A program made the translations under genes and the position numbers. Source: Clostridiales bacterium (GTDB lineage: Bacteria > Bacillota > Clostridia > Oscillospirales > CAG-272). From it: DNA of 64,000 nt. A model generated the notes under the pieces. It saw only the letters and a list, made by a program, of their open reading frames with translations. It was not told where the DNA came from and made no database searches. The stretch's first letter is position 1, and the number at the start of each line of letters is the position of its first letter. The DNA is taken from the NCBI GenBank assembly GCA_022800625.1, contig JAAWQR010000001.1, positions 1 through 64,000 of the forward strand, written 5' to 3'. This document shows positions 26,760-37,575 of the stretch, piece after piece.

Positions 26760-27854
26760 ATGAATAAAAAAATAGCAGTAATAAGAGGAGACGGAATCGG
26801 GCCTGAAATTGTTAATGCAGCGCTCGGTGTACTGAGTACAGTTGCAGATAAATTCGGACACACGTTCAATTATGATGACGTGGACATGGGCGGCTGCGCG
26901 ATAGATAAGTGGGGCGATCCGCTTCCCGTAGAAATGCTTAAAAAATGTATAGAATCTGACAGCGTACTTCTCGGAGCAGTCGGCGGAAAGAAATGGGACG
27001 TCGTTCCCGGACATATGCGTCCCGAAAAAGGACTTCTCAGACTTCGCGCGGGAATGGGAGTGTATTCCAACAACCGTCCTGCAAAGATCTGGCCGCAGCT
27101 TGCAGACGCATCACCGCTTAAGTCTGAAATAGTAGACAAGGGAATAGACTTTATAATCGTTCGTGAGCTTATCGGAGGCATTTATTTCGGCGAACACAAG
27201 ACTACCGAAGTAAACGGCGAAAATAAAGCAACGGATGATATGAGCTATACCGAATCCGAAATCGAGCGTATCGGGCGCATCGGATTTGAAACTGCGCGTA
27301 AGCGGGGAGGAAAGCTTTGCTCTGTTGAAAAGAGCAATGTGCTTGATTGCAGCAGACTTTGGAAGAAAGTTATGCACCGTCTTGCGAAAGAATATCCGGA
27401 TGTTACGCTGACCGACATGCTTGTAGACAACTGCGCAATGCAGATAGTGAAGGATCCGTCACAGTTTGACGTTATAGTCACTGAAAACATGTTCGGAGAT
27501 ATACTTTCCGATGAAGCCTCTATGATAACGGGTTCGATCGGAATGATTCCGTCATCAAGTCTCGGAAACGGTACATGCGGTCTTTATGAGCCGATCCACG
27601 GATCAGCCCCCGATATCGCAGGAATGGATATTGCAAATCCTATCGGAACCATTCTTTCTGCGTCTATGATGCTGAAGTATAGCTTTGATATGGAAAATGA
27701 GTCCGACTGCATTGAAAAAGCAGTGTATAATGTACTTGAAAAAGGATACCGCACATCTGATATTATGCCGCAGGATGAATTGTCCTCATCATGTGAAAAG
27801 GTCGGCTGCCGCAAGATGGCTGAACTCATCATAGATGAGATTAAGGCTATGTAA
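26760..27854 (+). CDS. leuB: 3-isopropylmalate dehydrogenase
   Basis: A 364-residue NAD-dependent beta-decarboxylating dehydrogenase making 2-oxoisocaproate. GDGIGPEIV is at about residues 9-17, LRAGMGVYSNNRPAK supplies substrate arginines, ENMFGDILSDEASM holds the metal Asp residues, and EPIHGSAPDIAG binds NAD. GGGGG ribosome site (26748-26753 region). It completes leuACDB. Confidence 0.96.
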   Translation: MNKKIAVIRGDGIGPEIVNAALGVLSTVADKFGHTFNYDDVDMGGCAIDKWGDPLPVEMLKKCIESDSVLLGAVGGKKWDVVPGHMRPEKGLLRLRAGMGVYSNNRPAKIWPQLADASPLKSEIVDKGIDFIIVRELIGGIYFGEHKTTEVNGENKATDDMSYTESEIERIGRIGFETARKRGGKLCSVEKSNVLDCSRLWKKVMHRLAKEYPDVTLTDMLVDNCAMQIVKDPSQFDVIVTENMFGDILSDEASMITGSIGMIPSSSLGNGTCGLYEPIHGSAPDIAGMDIANPIGTILSASMMLKYSFDMENESDCIEKAVYNVLEKGYRTSDIMPQDELSSSCEKVGCRKMAELIIDEIKAM

Positions 27855-27907
27855 TAAAGAGCGAATATCCGCTTTAAAGAATCAGAAAGGAAAAGGCAAG
27901 GAAATAT

Positions 27908-29575
27908 ATGAAGCTGTCCGGCGCAGATATTATTGTCAGAACATTGATTGAGCAGGGATGCGATGTTGTCTTCGGTTATCCGGGAGGCCAGATCATCAAT
28001 GTTTATGATTCACTTTATAAATACAAAGACGAGCTTACTCATGTACTTACAGCACACGAACAGGGTGCGGCGCATGCAGCCGACGGATATGCCAGGGCGA
28101 CCGGTAAACCCGGAGTTGTTATAGCAACATCAGGACCCGGAGCTACCAACCTTGTAACGGGAATCGCAACCGCATATCTCGATTCTGTACCGATGGTGGC
28201 AATCACGGGAAATGTTTTTGCTTCTCAGCTCGGAACTGATAGCTTTCAGGAAATAGACATTACGGGCATTACGCTTCCCATTACAAAGCATAACTATATA
28301 GTCGGCTCTGTGGAAGAGCTTGCGGATACGATCCGTGAAGCATTCAAGATTGCCGTATCAGACAGACCGGGCCCCGTTCTTATTGACGTGCCTAAAAATA
28401 TTCAGGTAGCCCGATGCGAATATGAACCTCAAGTACGCGTGGTTCCCGATGAGAAAAATGCCGCAAAGGATATCCGCATTGCGGAAGCGGCGAAGTGTAT
28501 AAACGAAGTTGAGCGTCCGTATATATATTTCGGCGGAGGGCTTATAAGCGCGGTAGCTGAGAGTGAGCTTACAGAGCTTTGTGAGAAGATCGACGCTCCT
28601 GTCGGATGTTCCTTTATGGGACTGTCAGGTATGCCTACAGATCACCCGAAGTTTCTCGGAATGCAGGGAATGCATGGTCATTATGCTTCTTCAATGGCTA
28701 TGCACAATGCCGACTGTATTATTGCACTCGGAGTCAGATTTAACGACCGTGTAACAGGTAACAGAGCAAAATTTGCGACTACCGCTAAGATCGTTCATAT
28801 TGATATAGACGGAGCTGAGCTTTCAAAAACAGTAAATCCGGCACACGCGCTGCGCGGAGACCTGAAGCTGACGCTTCAGAAGCTGATTCCGCAGCTTGAG
28901 CAGAAAAACAACGCTGAATGGTGGGAAACAATCGAAGAGCTTCGGCGTGAAGAGAAGGATACTCTCGATAACCGTGACGGAATGACGCCCCGCAAAGCTA
29001 TTCTTACGCTTAATAAACATCTTGCTCCCGGTACTCCTGTTGCAACTGACGTAGGTCAGCACCAGATGTGGGCGGCACAGAATCTAAACTTCAAGAACAG
29101 CCGCAGATTTATTTCAAGCGGCGGACTCGGAACGATGGGATTCGGTCTCGGAGCTGCAATCGGTGCACAAATGGGATCAGGCGAGCACGCGGTACTTGTA
29201 ACGGGAGACGGCAGCTTCGGAATGTGTTTGAATGAGCTTGCTACCGCAGTTTCGCAAAAAACTCCGCTTGTTATTCTGCTTCTCAACAACGGTGTTCTCG
29301 GTATGGTTCGTCAGTGGCAGACGCTGTTCTTTGATAAGCACTATTCCAATACTGTTCTTGACAGAAAAACCGACTTTATTAAGCTTGCCGAAGCGTTCGG
29401 TGCTGAAGGCGAAAGGTGCACGACTCCCGAGGAGCTTGACGCAGCGCTCGGACGAGCTTTTGAGACAAAAGGACCGTATGTTGTTGAATGCCTGATAGAC
29501 AAGGACGAATTTGTTCTCCCGATGCTTCCTCCGGGCGGATCGATGGATGATATTATTGTAAAGGTTGGTGACTGA
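27908..29575 (+). CDS. ilvB: Acetolactate synthase large (catalytic) subunit
   Basis: A 555-residue thiamine-diphosphate enzyme condensing pyruvate with pyruvate or 2-oxobutanoate. The catalytic Glu is in LTAHEQGAAHAADGYAR (about residue 48). GPGATNLVTGIA, the FAD-associated central domain and the ThDP/Mg motif GDGSFGMCLNEL...LLNNGVLG are all present, as in biosynthetic rather than catabolic (AlsS) enzymes. The ilvN start codon lies one base after its stop. Confidence 0.96.
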   Translation: MKLSGADIIVRTLIEQGCDVVFGYPGGQIINVYDSLYKYKDELTHVLTAHEQGAAHAADGYARATGKPGVVIATSGPGATNLVTGIATAYLDSVPMVAITGNVFASQLGTDSFQEIDITGITLPITKHNYIVGSVEELADTIREAFKIAVSDRPGPVLIDVPKNIQVARCEYEPQVRVVPDEKNAAKDIRIAEAAKCINEVERPYIYFGGGLISAVAESELTELCEKIDAPVGCSFMGLSGMPTDHPKFLGMQGMHGHYASSMAMHNADCIIALGVRFNDRVTGNRAKFATTAKIVHIDIDGAELSKTVNPAHALRGDLKLTLQKLIPQLEQKNNAEWWETIEELRREEKDTLDNRDGMTPRKAILTLNKHLAPGTPVATDVGQHQMWAAQNLNFKNSRRFISSGGLGTMGFGLGAAIGAQMGSGEHAVLVTGDGSFGMCLNELATAVSQKTPLVILLLNNGVLGMVRQWQTLFFDKHYSNTVLDRKTDFIKLAEAFGAEGERCTTPEELDAALGRAFETKGPYVVECLIDKDEFVLPMLPPGGSMDDIIVKVGD

Positions 29576-29576
29576 T

Positions 29577-30086
29577 ATGGCAGGATTTACGGTAGCAGTT
29601 CTCGTAAAAAATCAATTTGGTGTACTCAACCGTGTTACGAGCATGTTCAGACGGCGTCGCTTTAATATCAGCTATCTTACGGTGAGTGAGACAGAGTCCC
29701 CCGAATATTCACGTATTACGGTCGGTTCGTCGGGAAGCGATACGGAAAAAAGACAGCTTTTCGATCAGCTTTATAAGCTTCCTGACGTATGCTCGATCAA
29801 AGAGCTTCACGATGATGATTCCGTAAGCTATGAACTTTTGCTTATAAAAGTAAAAAATGATCCCGAAACACGGAGCGATGTTAAGGATGCGGCTGAGGCT
29901 TTCAGGGCAAAGACCGTAGACTATACGAGAGAATCGGTAATAATGCAGATTACGGGAAGCACTCAGCGTATCGACGCATTTATTGATATTATGCGTGATT
30001 TTACAATACTTGAAATATGCCGCACAGGCGTGGTATCACTTGAACGCGGCAGCAGCACTATCCGCAAAACAGAGCTTGAGCTTTGA
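29577..30086 (+). CDS. ilvN: Acetolactate synthase small (regulatory) subunit
   Basis: A 169-residue protein with an N-terminal ACT domain (FTVAVLVKNQFGVLNRVTSMF, about residues 3-75) that binds valine and feedback-regulates IlvB. The C-terminal ~90 residues are the ALS small-subunit domain. ATG 29577 comes right after the ilvB stop (29573-29575); in-frame TTG and GTG codons just upstream are less likely starts. The AAAGG within the ilvB end can act as ribosome site. Confidence 0.94.
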   Translation: MAGFTVAVLVKNQFGVLNRVTSMFRRRRFNISYLTVSETESPEYSRITVGSSGSDTEKRQLFDQLYKLPDVCSIKELHDDDSVSYELLLIKVKNDPETRSDVKDAAEAFRAKTVDYTRESVIMQITGSTQRIDAFIDIMRDFTILEICRTGVVSLERGSSTIRKTELEL

Positions 30087-30122
30087 CGGATACATAACAT
30101 AATCAAATCTTTATTTATATAA

Positions 30123-31154
<1,032 letters not shown>

Positions 31155-31183
31155 TAGCTTTTATACTGCATTTAGGCAGAGCA

Positions 31184-31210
31184 GGGGATAGCATAAATTA
31201 TGTTATCCCC
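31184..31210 (+). terminator. Hairpin between ilvC and ilvD, perhaps a partial terminator
   Basis: GGGGATA(GC)ATAA pairs with TTATG(T)TATCCCC; the following ATGCTTTGTATTTTCTTTT is T-rich but interrupted. It may lower read-through into ilvD or stabilise the 3' end of ilvC RNA. Confidence 0.45.
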
Positions 31211-31300
31211 ATGCTTTGTATTTTCTTTTAAATAAATTTACGGTAAATCAGCGCGGATATATTTAAGAGATATACCGCTTTGGAAAGGATTTGTATAATT

Positions 31301-32956
31301 ATGAGCAGCGAATCAATAAAGCTCGGAGCACAAAACGCACCTCACAGAGCGCTGTATCATGCGCTTGGCATGACGGAGGAGGAAATAAGCAGACCGCTTG
31401 TCGGCATTGTAAGCTCTTACAATGAGATCGTTCCGGGGCACATGAATATCGACAAAATTGTAGAAGCCGTTCGCTTAGGTGTAGCCATGGCAGGCGGAAC
31501 ACCGATCGTTTTTCCGGCAATTGCCGTATGCGACGGAATTGCTATGGGGCACAGAGGAATGAAATATTCTCTTGTAACACGCGACCTGATTGCAGACTCT
31601 ACAGAAGCTATGGTTGCAGCACACGGATTTGACGCGCTTGTTATGGTTCCGAACTGCGATAAGAACGTACCGGGACTTTTGATGGCGGCTGCAAGGCTGA
31701 ATGTACCGACAGTGTTTGTAAGCGGCGGTCCTATGCTTGCAGGTCATGTTGACGGAGCAAAAACAAGCTTTTCATCAATTTCCGAAGCTGTCGGACAGTA
31801 CAACGCAGGCAAGATCTCACTTGAAAAACTGAAAGAATACGAGTGCAAAACATGCCCGACCTGCGGATCATGCTCAGGTATGTATACTGCAAACTCAATG
31901 AACTGCCTGACTGAGGCTCTCGGAATGGGACTTCGCGGAAACGGAACAATTCCCGCTGTTTATTCTGCGCGTATTGAGCTTGCAAAGCAAGCAGGCATGA
32001 AAGTTATGGAGCTTCTTAAAAATAATATAAGACCGCTTGATATTATGACGCGTGAGGCGTTTAATAACGCGCTTACGGTTGATATGGCTCTCGGATGCTC
32101 AACAAACAGTATGCTCCATCTTCCTGCTATTGCTCATGAATGCGGAATCGAAATAAATCTCGATATTGCAAATGAAATCAGCAAAAAGACGCCGAATCTT
32201 TGCCATCTTGCTCCTGCCGGACGCACATATATCGAGGAACTTGACGAGGCCGGCGGTGTTTATGCTGTCATGAATGAGCTTTCTAAGAAAAATCTTCTTA
32301 ATACCGACTGCATAACCGTTACGGGAAAAACTGTCGGTGAGAATATAGAGGGGGCAGTTAACCTCAATCATAATGTTATCCGTCCTATTGAAGATCCGTA
32401 CAGTGAGACGGGCGGAATTGCAGTTCTCAGAGGAAATTTAGCTCCTGACGGAAGTGTTGTTAAGCGCTCTGCCGTAGCTCCCGAAATGCTCGTTCATGAA
32501 GGTCCTGCAAGAGTATTTGAGTGCGAAGAAGATGCTCAGACTGCAATAAACGCAGGCAAAATAAATCCCGGTGACGTAGTTGTTATCCGTTACGAAGGAC
32601 CTAAGGGAGGTCCCGGAATGCGCGAAATGCTCAATCCGACGTCTGCAATTATGGGAATGGGACTCGGAAGCTCGGTTGCGCTTATTACGGACGGAAGATT
32701 CAGCGGAGCAACGCGAGGTGCTTGTATCGGACACGTATCTCCAGAGGCTGCAAGCGGAGGTCTGATAGGCATTGTTGAGGAAGGCGATATCATCAGCATA
32801 AATATTCCCGAATATAAGCTTGAACTTAAAGTTGACGATGCTGTTATCGAGGAAAGAATGAAGAATTTCACTCCCAAAACAAAAGAGCTTTCGGGATATC
32901 TTAAGAGATATGCTTCTCTTGTGTCAAGCGGTGCTAAGGGTGCAATTTTAAACTAA
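31301..32956 (+). CDS. ilvD: Dihydroxy-acid dehydratase
   Basis: A 551-residue Fe-S enzyme dehydrating dihydroxy acids to 2-oxoisovalerate and 3-methyl-2-oxopentanoate. Cluster Cys residues lie in [10 protein letters not shown] and [18 protein letters not shown]; the C-terminal [18 protein letters not shown] and GRFSGATRG motifs are conserved. ATG 31301 is preceded by GGAAAGGAT; an in-frame TTG at 31280 lies upstream of that site. It closes the valine/isoleucine set of the operon. Confidence 0.96.
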   Translation: MSSESIKLGAQNAPHRALYHALGMTEEEISRPLVGIVSSYNEIVPGHMNIDKIVEAVRLGVAMAGGTPIVFPAIAVCDGIAMGHRGMKYSLVTRDLIADSTEAMVAAHGFDALVMVPNCDKNVPGLLMAAARLNVPTVFVSGGPMLAGHVDGAKTSFSSISEAVGQYNAGKISLEKLKEYECKTCPTCGSCSGMYTANSMNCLTEALGMGLRGNGTIPAVYSARIELAKQAGMKVMELLKNNIRPLDIMTREAFNNALTVDMALGCSTNSMLHLPAIAHECGIEINLDIANEISKKTPNLCHLAPAGRTYIEELDEAGGVYAVMNELSKKNLLNTDCITVTGKTVGENIEGAVNLNHNVIRPIEDPYSETGGIAVLRGNLAPDGSVVKRSAVAPEMLVHEGPARVFECEEDAQTAINAGKINPGDVVVIRYEGPKGGPGMREMLNPTSAIMGMGLGSSVALITDGRFSGATRGACIGHVSPEAASGGLIGIVEEGDIISINIPEYKLELKVDDAVIEERMKNFTPKTKELSGYLKRYASLVSSGAKGAILN

Positions 32957-32969
32957 GGAAGTTTTAAAG

Positions 32970-34217
32970 ATGACCGAAAAACTACACGAACTATTTTTAC
33001 GGATTCGTGCACTGTCTGTTTTAAGAGAACTGCGCCACGATCCTGTTATAGAGCATTTGACAAATTTTTTATACACTGTTCAATCCCATCAAATACCCGC
33101 TTTTAACAATATTCCGACTTTTATTGATGGTTCTGTTGATGCTTACACTAATTTTGTATTTTCACTTTATGAAACAGGGAGCGTAAATCTCAGCAGATAT
33201 ATTCAAAATATCGTCAACAATAATGAGAATATATATATAAAGCTTGTCGGACAAGGCATAAAACCACCGAGCACTGTTCTTGAAAAAAGCCTCGCTGAGG
33301 ATCTGGTCACAATGCAAACGGTGGCGTCTTTGACTCCCAACGATCTGAAGTCAGAGTTTCCTGTCGGTACTTATCTTCCCGAATGGGAAACGGAAGGTAT
33401 CGATATTGCAGGCGGATACCGAGAACGGATCGCAAGCATCGGTAAATACGGATACGGTATTTATGCGGCATATAGGATGTTCTATATTAATCAGGATAAA
33501 CAGATCGTTCCTGTACAGAATCCCGATATGACACGCCTTTGTGATCTGATTGATTATGAGCGTGAAAAAAAGATTATTATAGACAATACAAAAGCGCTGC
33601 TTGAAGGAAAACCGGCTGCTAATATTCTCCTTACGGGAGATGCCGGAACAGGAAAATCTTCAACCGTTAAGGCTGTTGTAAACGAGCTTTATGATGAAGG
33701 GCTTCGTATTCTTGAAGTCAGAAAAGAACAGCTTCATGAAATTCCCGCTATTCTTGATGAGCTTACAACGAATCCGCTGAAATTTATTATCTTCATTGAT
33801 GATCTTTCCTTTTCAAGCGACGATGACAATTTCAGCGCTCTTAAAGCTGTGCTTGAAGGCTCGGTATCTGCAAAATCTCAAAATGTTGTGATTTATGCAA
33901 CAAGTAACAGACGTCATCTTGTCAAAGAGAGATTCTCAGACAGAGAAGGCGATGAAATACATCTGAATGACTCAATTCAGGAAATCGTGTCGCTGTCAGA
34001 GCGTTTCGGTATACAGATAACCTTTAATCGTCCCGATAAAAATACATATCTTGATATAGTACATCATTTAGCAGATGCACACGGTATTAAATATATCGTA
34101 GAAAAGCTTGATATGGAAGCTGAAAAATTTGCTCTCAGACGCAGCTCCAGATCGGCACGTGCCGCAAAGCAGTTTGTTGACGGACTTTTAGCCGGAAGCA
34201 CAGCTGATATTATTTGA
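32970..34217 (+). CDS. DUF815-type AAA+ ATPase
   Basis: The 415-residue protein has a helical N-terminal ~190 residues and a P-loop ATPase: Walker A GDAGTGKSS, Walker B FIIFIDDLSF, sensor-1-like VVIYATSNRRHL and a helical lid with RSSRSARAAKQFVDGL. This matches the DUF815 (COG2607) family, whose cellular role is poorly defined. It begins 13 bases after ilvD with an AAGGAAG site and no promoter between, so it is the last gene of the branched-chain operon. Why an AAA+ protein is placed under amino acid control is unclear. Confidence 0.85.
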   Translation: MTEKLHELFLRIRALSVLRELRHDPVIEHLTNFLYTVQSHQIPAFNNIPTFIDGSVDAYTNFVFSLYETGSVNLSRYIQNIVNNNENIYIKLVGQGIKPPSTVLEKSLAEDLVTMQTVASLTPNDLKSEFPVGTYLPEWETEGIDIAGGYRERIASIGKYGYGIYAAYRMFYINQDKQIVPVQNPDMTRLCDLIDYEREKKIIIDNTKALLEGKPAANILLTGDAGTGKSSTVKAVVNELYDEGLRILEVRKEQLHEIPAILDELTTNPLKFIIFIDDLSFSSDDDNFSALKAVLEGSVSAKSQNVVIYATSNRRHLVKERFSDREGDEIHLNDSIQEIVSLSERFGIQITFNRPDKNTYLDIVHHLADAHGIKYIVEKLDMEAEKFALRRSSRSARAAKQFVDGLLAGSTADII

Positions 34218-34239
34218 GCTATGCTTTGATAAAACATTA

Positions 34240-34278
34240 AAACTCCGAATACTCAGTAATGAGATTCGGAGTTTTTTG
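34240..34278 (+). terminator. Terminator of the branched-chain amino acid operon
   Basis: Stem AAACTCCGAAT(A)CTCA-GTAA-TGAG-ATTCGGAGTTT followed by TTTT. Confidence 0.92.
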
Positions 34279-34279
34279 T

Positions 34280-34307
34280 GTCAAACAGAGCGCCATGGTC
34301 ATATTAT
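34280..34307 (+). promoter_or_regulatory. Candidate sporulation (sigma-E-like) promoter
   Basis: GTCAAACA at 34280-34287 and CATATTAT at 34300-34307 (12-base gap) resemble the sigma-E pair GTCATATT / CATACAAT. A TATAAT at 34305-34310 overlaps it, but no -35 for sigma-A is seen. Suggested mainly because the gene behind it looks sporulation-related. Confidence 0.3.
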
Positions 34308-34349
34308 AATTATGTATATGTTCTTACATTTCAATTAAAGGAGCAGTGT

Positions 34350-34799
34350 ATGCCGAACAGTAACAATGATACATACGGAAAGCTATTAGTAAAAGTGACA
34401 AGCGGAAGAGACACGATTCCGCTTGAAAATGCCTTGGTTTTAATAAGACCGTATGATGACGGAGAATCAGATATTTTGTATTCGCTGAGGACTGATGAGG
34501 ACGGTATGACAAAGTCTGTTGATCTGAAAGCTCCTCCGAAAAGTATTTCCTTTATTCCCGGAGGCGATGCAAAACCGTTTTCACAGTATATTATAACCGT
34601 AAAGGCAGACGGATATTATACTGTTGAAAATATCGGAGTGCCTATTTTTGACGGAATTACCTCTATCCAAAATGTCGAAATGATACCGCTTACGGAAGTA
34701 GATATGTTTTCGGGAATAAATCCGGAAGTCACATATTTTCAAAATGAGGAATATGAAAATTTGAGAGGCACGGGAGACAGGCAGAGCAATATAAATTAA
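34350..34799 (+). CDS. Small Ig-like/prealbumin-like protein of the peptidoglycan-binding cluster
   Basis: A 149-residue protein without signal peptide or membrane helix. GKLLVKVTSGRDTIPLENA and IITVKADGYYTVEN resemble a carboxypeptidase-regulatory-like (CarboxypepD_reg) beta-sandwich, commonly found in surface and spore-coat associated proteins. Residues after ~110 are polar. AAAGGAG lies 6 bases before ATG 34350; the longer reading would run through the terminator upstream. It is followed after 23 bases by the SpoIID-like gene. Function unknown. Confidence 0.7.
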   Translation: MPNSNNDTYGKLLVKVTSGRDTIPLENALVLIRPYDDGESDILYSLRTDEDGMTKSVDLKAPPKSISFIPGGDAKPFSQYIITVKADGYYTVENIGVPIFDGITSIQNVEMIPLTEVDMFSGINPEVTYFQNEEYENLRGTGDRQSNIN

Positions 34800-34822
34800 A
34801 GTTTATTAACAGGAGAATTATA

Positions 34823-36235
34823 ATGGACAGCAACATACTTTTACCGTACATACCTGAAGCTATAACCGTTCATCTCGGACCTCCCGATTCTTCTGCTCCG
34901 AATGTCACTGTTAGTTTTACAGATTATATAAAAAATGTGGCTTCAAGTGAAATATATCCGACGTGGCCTGAAAGTGCGATCCGTGCAAATATTATAGCGC
35001 AGATCAGCTTCGCTCTTAACAGAATATATTCTGAACATTACAGAAGCCGCGGATACGATTTTGATATTACAAATTCAACGGCGTACGATCAGTCATTTGT
35101 AAACGGACGCGATATATTTGAAAATATTTCGCGCATCGTGGATTCAATATTTAATAACTACGTCAGCAGACAGGGAAGTGTCGAACCGCTTTTTGCAGCA
35201 TACTGTGACGGAGTAAGGGTTCAGTGCGACGGTTTGTCGCAGTGGGGAAGCGTTGAACTTGCAGAACAGGGCTACGGTCCGTATCAGATACTTACAAATT
35301 ATTACGGAGATGATATTGATATTGTATATGACGCTCCGGTTCAGGGAGCGGAAGAAAGCTATCCCGGAAGGCTTTTAAGATTCGGTTCTTCGGGAAACGA
35401 TGTGGGATTTTTTCAAAGACGCCTGAACAGAATATCAAGAAATTATCCGTCAATACCGAAAATTCCTCAAGTTGACGGAATTTTCGGAACAGAAACAGAC
35501 TCTGCAGTCAGACAGTTTCAGAGAATATTTTCACTGAAAGAGGATGGAATAGTCGGACGATCAACATGGTATGCGATAATCAGGATATATAATGCGGTAA
35601 AGCGTATAGCCGACCTTCAATCAGAAGGAATACCGATTGAAGATGTAACAAACATACGTCAGCTTGAACTTGATTTCGGAGACACAGGTGCAGGTGTACG
35701 TGAATTACAGTATTTTCTTAACTTTATCAGCCTGTTTAACGACAGTATACCTCAAATAGCAATAGACGGAATATTCGGCAGTGCAACCGAAAGTGCGATT
35801 AGAAGCTTTCAGCGATTCTATGGCTTGCCTATAACAGGGATTGTAAGAGGTAATGATTGGGATAAATTATTTTCTGTATATACGGGCATAATTGATACGC
35901 TTCCTCCCGGCTTTCTTCCTGAAGGTGTGGAACCGTATCCCGGATATCCGATTAGAATCGGCTCTCGCGGCGATGAGGTCAGAGCTATGCAGGAATATTT
36001 AAATCTGATTTCAGACACTTATACTTCGATACCAAAACTTACGGTTGACGGAATATTCGGCCCTGCTATGACAAATGCTGTCAGAATTTATCAGGATTTG
36101 TTCGGAATTGAAGTTTCCGGAACAATAGGAGAGACAACATGGGATTCAATTCTTTCAACTTATCTCTCTCTTAGACAAGGCAGAGAGGGAGCACCTATTC
36201 AATACGGCGGAGGACTCGGAGAGGTACAGAATTAA
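34823..36235 (+). CDS. SpoIID-like protein with three peptidoglycan-binding domains
   Basis: 470 residues, no signal peptide. Residues about 45-170 resemble the SpoIID/LytB domain (AIRANIIAQISFALNRIY, DFDITNSTAYDQSF, EPLFAAYCDG), although the usual catalytic glutamate is not obvious. Three PG_binding_1 units follow at about 190-255, 280-345 and 370-440, each with (V/I)DGIFG...AVRxFQ and a final G..TW. SpoIID is the lytic transglycosylase of forespore engulfment; this protein may instead bind cortex or wall. It is the middle gene of a trio whose third member also consists of such repeats. Confidence 0.8.
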   Translation: MDSNILLPYIPEAITVHLGPPDSSAPNVTVSFTDYIKNVASSEIYPTWPESAIRANIIAQISFALNRIYSEHYRSRGYDFDITNSTAYDQSFVNGRDIFENISRIVDSIFNNYVSRQGSVEPLFAAYCDGVRVQCDGLSQWGSVELAEQGYGPYQILTNYYGDDIDIVYDAPVQGAEESYPGRLLRFGSSGNDVGFFQRRLNRISRNYPSIPKIPQVDGIFGTETDSAVRQFQRIFSLKEDGIVGRSTWYAIIRIYNAVKRIADLQSEGIPIEDVTNIRQLELDFGDTGAGVRELQYFLNFISLFNDSIPQIAIDGIFGSATESAIRSFQRFYGLPITGIVRGNDWDKLFSVYTGIIDTLPPGFLPEGVEPYPGYPIRIGSRGDEVRAMQEYLNLISDTYTSIPKLTVDGIFGPAMTNAVRIYQDLFGIEVSGTIGETTWDSILSTYLSLRQGREGAPIQYGGGLGEVQN

Positions 36236-36271
36236 AATTAAGCTACAGCCTATAGCAGAATGGAGTACATA

Positions 36272-36799
36272 ATGGCATTTATCGATCTATCCGATGAGAA
36301 AAACAGAATTACAGCAGTGCAAAGGATGCTCAGAAGTATAGCTCTTGCGGAGAAGCTCCCGAATCCGATCCCGGTAACAGGTGTCTTTGATAAAACAACT
36401 GAAGAGGCATTGAAGACTTTTCAACGGCAAAGCGGATTGCCTCAAAGCGGAGAATATAATATAGATACATGGAATGCTTTGAAGAAAAAATATTTGGAGA
36501 TCGTGAATGAACTTGAATCTCCGATCGGAATTACACCATATCCGAATATTGTCGGATACACGCTCAGCAGCGGTGAAAGAAGCGAACTCGTGTGTATAAC
36601 TCAGATTATGCTTAATTCTTTGAGACTTTATTATAATATACCGTATGTTATACAGAGCGGAGTATACGATACTCAAACCAAAGATGCTGTGAAAATTTTC
36701 CAGAGATCATGCGGTATGGAATGTTCAGGATGTGTTGACTGCGGAACATGGAACAAGCTTGCAGAAGAATACAATTTAACGGTAAACTACAGTCAGTAA
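36272..36799 (+). CDS. Protein of two peptidoglycan-binding domains
   Basis: A 175-residue protein made almost wholly of two PG_binding_1 units (about 10-75 and 100-170): VTGVFDKTTEEALKTFQRQ and QSGVYDTQTKDAVKIFQRS. The linker holds Pro/Tyr. The second unit has Cys residues (CGMECSGCVDCG) that could form disulphides or bind metal. GGAG lies 6 bases before ATG 36272, so the ATG four codons earlier is rejected. No signal peptide, as in its neighbour, which suggests mother-cell or spore-surface assembly rather than Sec export (inference). Confidence 0.8.
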   Translation: MAFIDLSDEKNRITAVQRMLRSIALAEKLPNPIPVTGVFDKTTEEALKTFQRQSGLPQSGEYNIDTWNALKKKYLEIVNELESPIGITPYPNIVGYTLSSGERSELVCITQIMLNSLRLYYNIPYVIQSGVYDTQTKDAVKIFQRSCGMECSGCVDCGTWNKLAEEYNLTVNYSQ

Positions 36800-36817
36800 C
36801 ACGGGCAGTATAGAGAG

Positions 36818-36852
36818 AGGACAGGAAGCTTTATCAGCTTCCTGTCCTTTTG
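36818..36852. terminator. Terminator of the peptidoglycan-binding trio
   Basis: Perfect 13-bp stem AGGACAGGAAGCT-TTATC-AGCTTCCTGTCCT followed by TTT; also placed to stop the converging lipoprotein transcript. Confidence 0.9.
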
Positions 36853-36864
36853 AATGTTTTCAGT

Positions 36865-37410
36865 TTATTTTTCGTATATTTCAGATTCTATGATATCGAT
36901 AGAAATATCGCGCCTGAAACGTGCGTCAGCCTCATATGATTTATATAAAATCATTCCTATTTCACTCGGTTCTGTTATTTCTCCTGTGTTTAGATTTTTT
37001 ATAGCAACCTCAAGCCAAACGCACCACTCTTTTCCATATCCGATTCCGCCGTATGCGTCATCCTGCCTGAGAACAGAAAGAACATTATCGTCAATTACAA
37101 AAGAATATCTATCAGTTGACAGATTAAGCTGATCTTCAAGTATAAGTGTATTAAAGTTCTTAACTGTAAGGGTATCTTCTTCGCCGAAAGCAAGAAAAAT
37201 TTTACCGTCTTTCGTTTTCAGATTATCATAAAGGCAGCTCATGATTTTCTGAACATCGGATAGTTTTTCAGCATTGTCTCCGCTTTTTGAAAAAATGTCA
37301 TTATCACGGTTTCCGCTTACATTTGCATAATTACAAGATGTCAAGTTGATTGAAATTGATGAATAAATAAAGATAGCGAGAATTAAAGCTGAAATTTTTA
37401 TGTTTTTCAA
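36865..37410 (-). CDS. Lipoprotein of unknown function, TTG start
   Basis: A 181-residue protein with a short Lys-rich N-terminus, a hydrophobic core (ISALILAIFIYSSISI) and a lipobox NLTSC, so Cys26 or so would be lipidated and the protein held on the outer face of the membrane. The start is TTG at 37410, 8 bases after GGAG; no in-frame ATG fits the signal peptide. The mature part (about 50-181) mixes strands and helices and belongs to no family I recognise. It is downstream of the FAD-dependent dehydrogenase but separated by 165 bases. Confidence 0.7.
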   Translation of the reverse strand: MKNIKISALILAIFIYSSISINLTSCNYANVSGNRDNDIFSKSGDNAEKLSDVQKIMSCLYDNLKTKDGKIFLAFGEEDTLTVKNFNTLILEDQLNLSTDRYSFVIDDNVLSVLRQDDAYGGIGYGKEWCVWLEVAIKNLNTGEITEPSEIGMILYKSYEADARFRRDISIDIIESEIYEK

Positions 37411-37575
37411 TTTCTTTTCTCCAATTCAAAAAAGTCAATGAAATAATATATCACATAAGAGTACTGATATTATTTTACCACAACTCAAAAATTCTTATGT
37501 TAACTGTATTTAAAAATATAAAGTCGAATAAGCGTTTTGTGTTTTGATTCCATTAACAATTAGGAGAAATTTACA

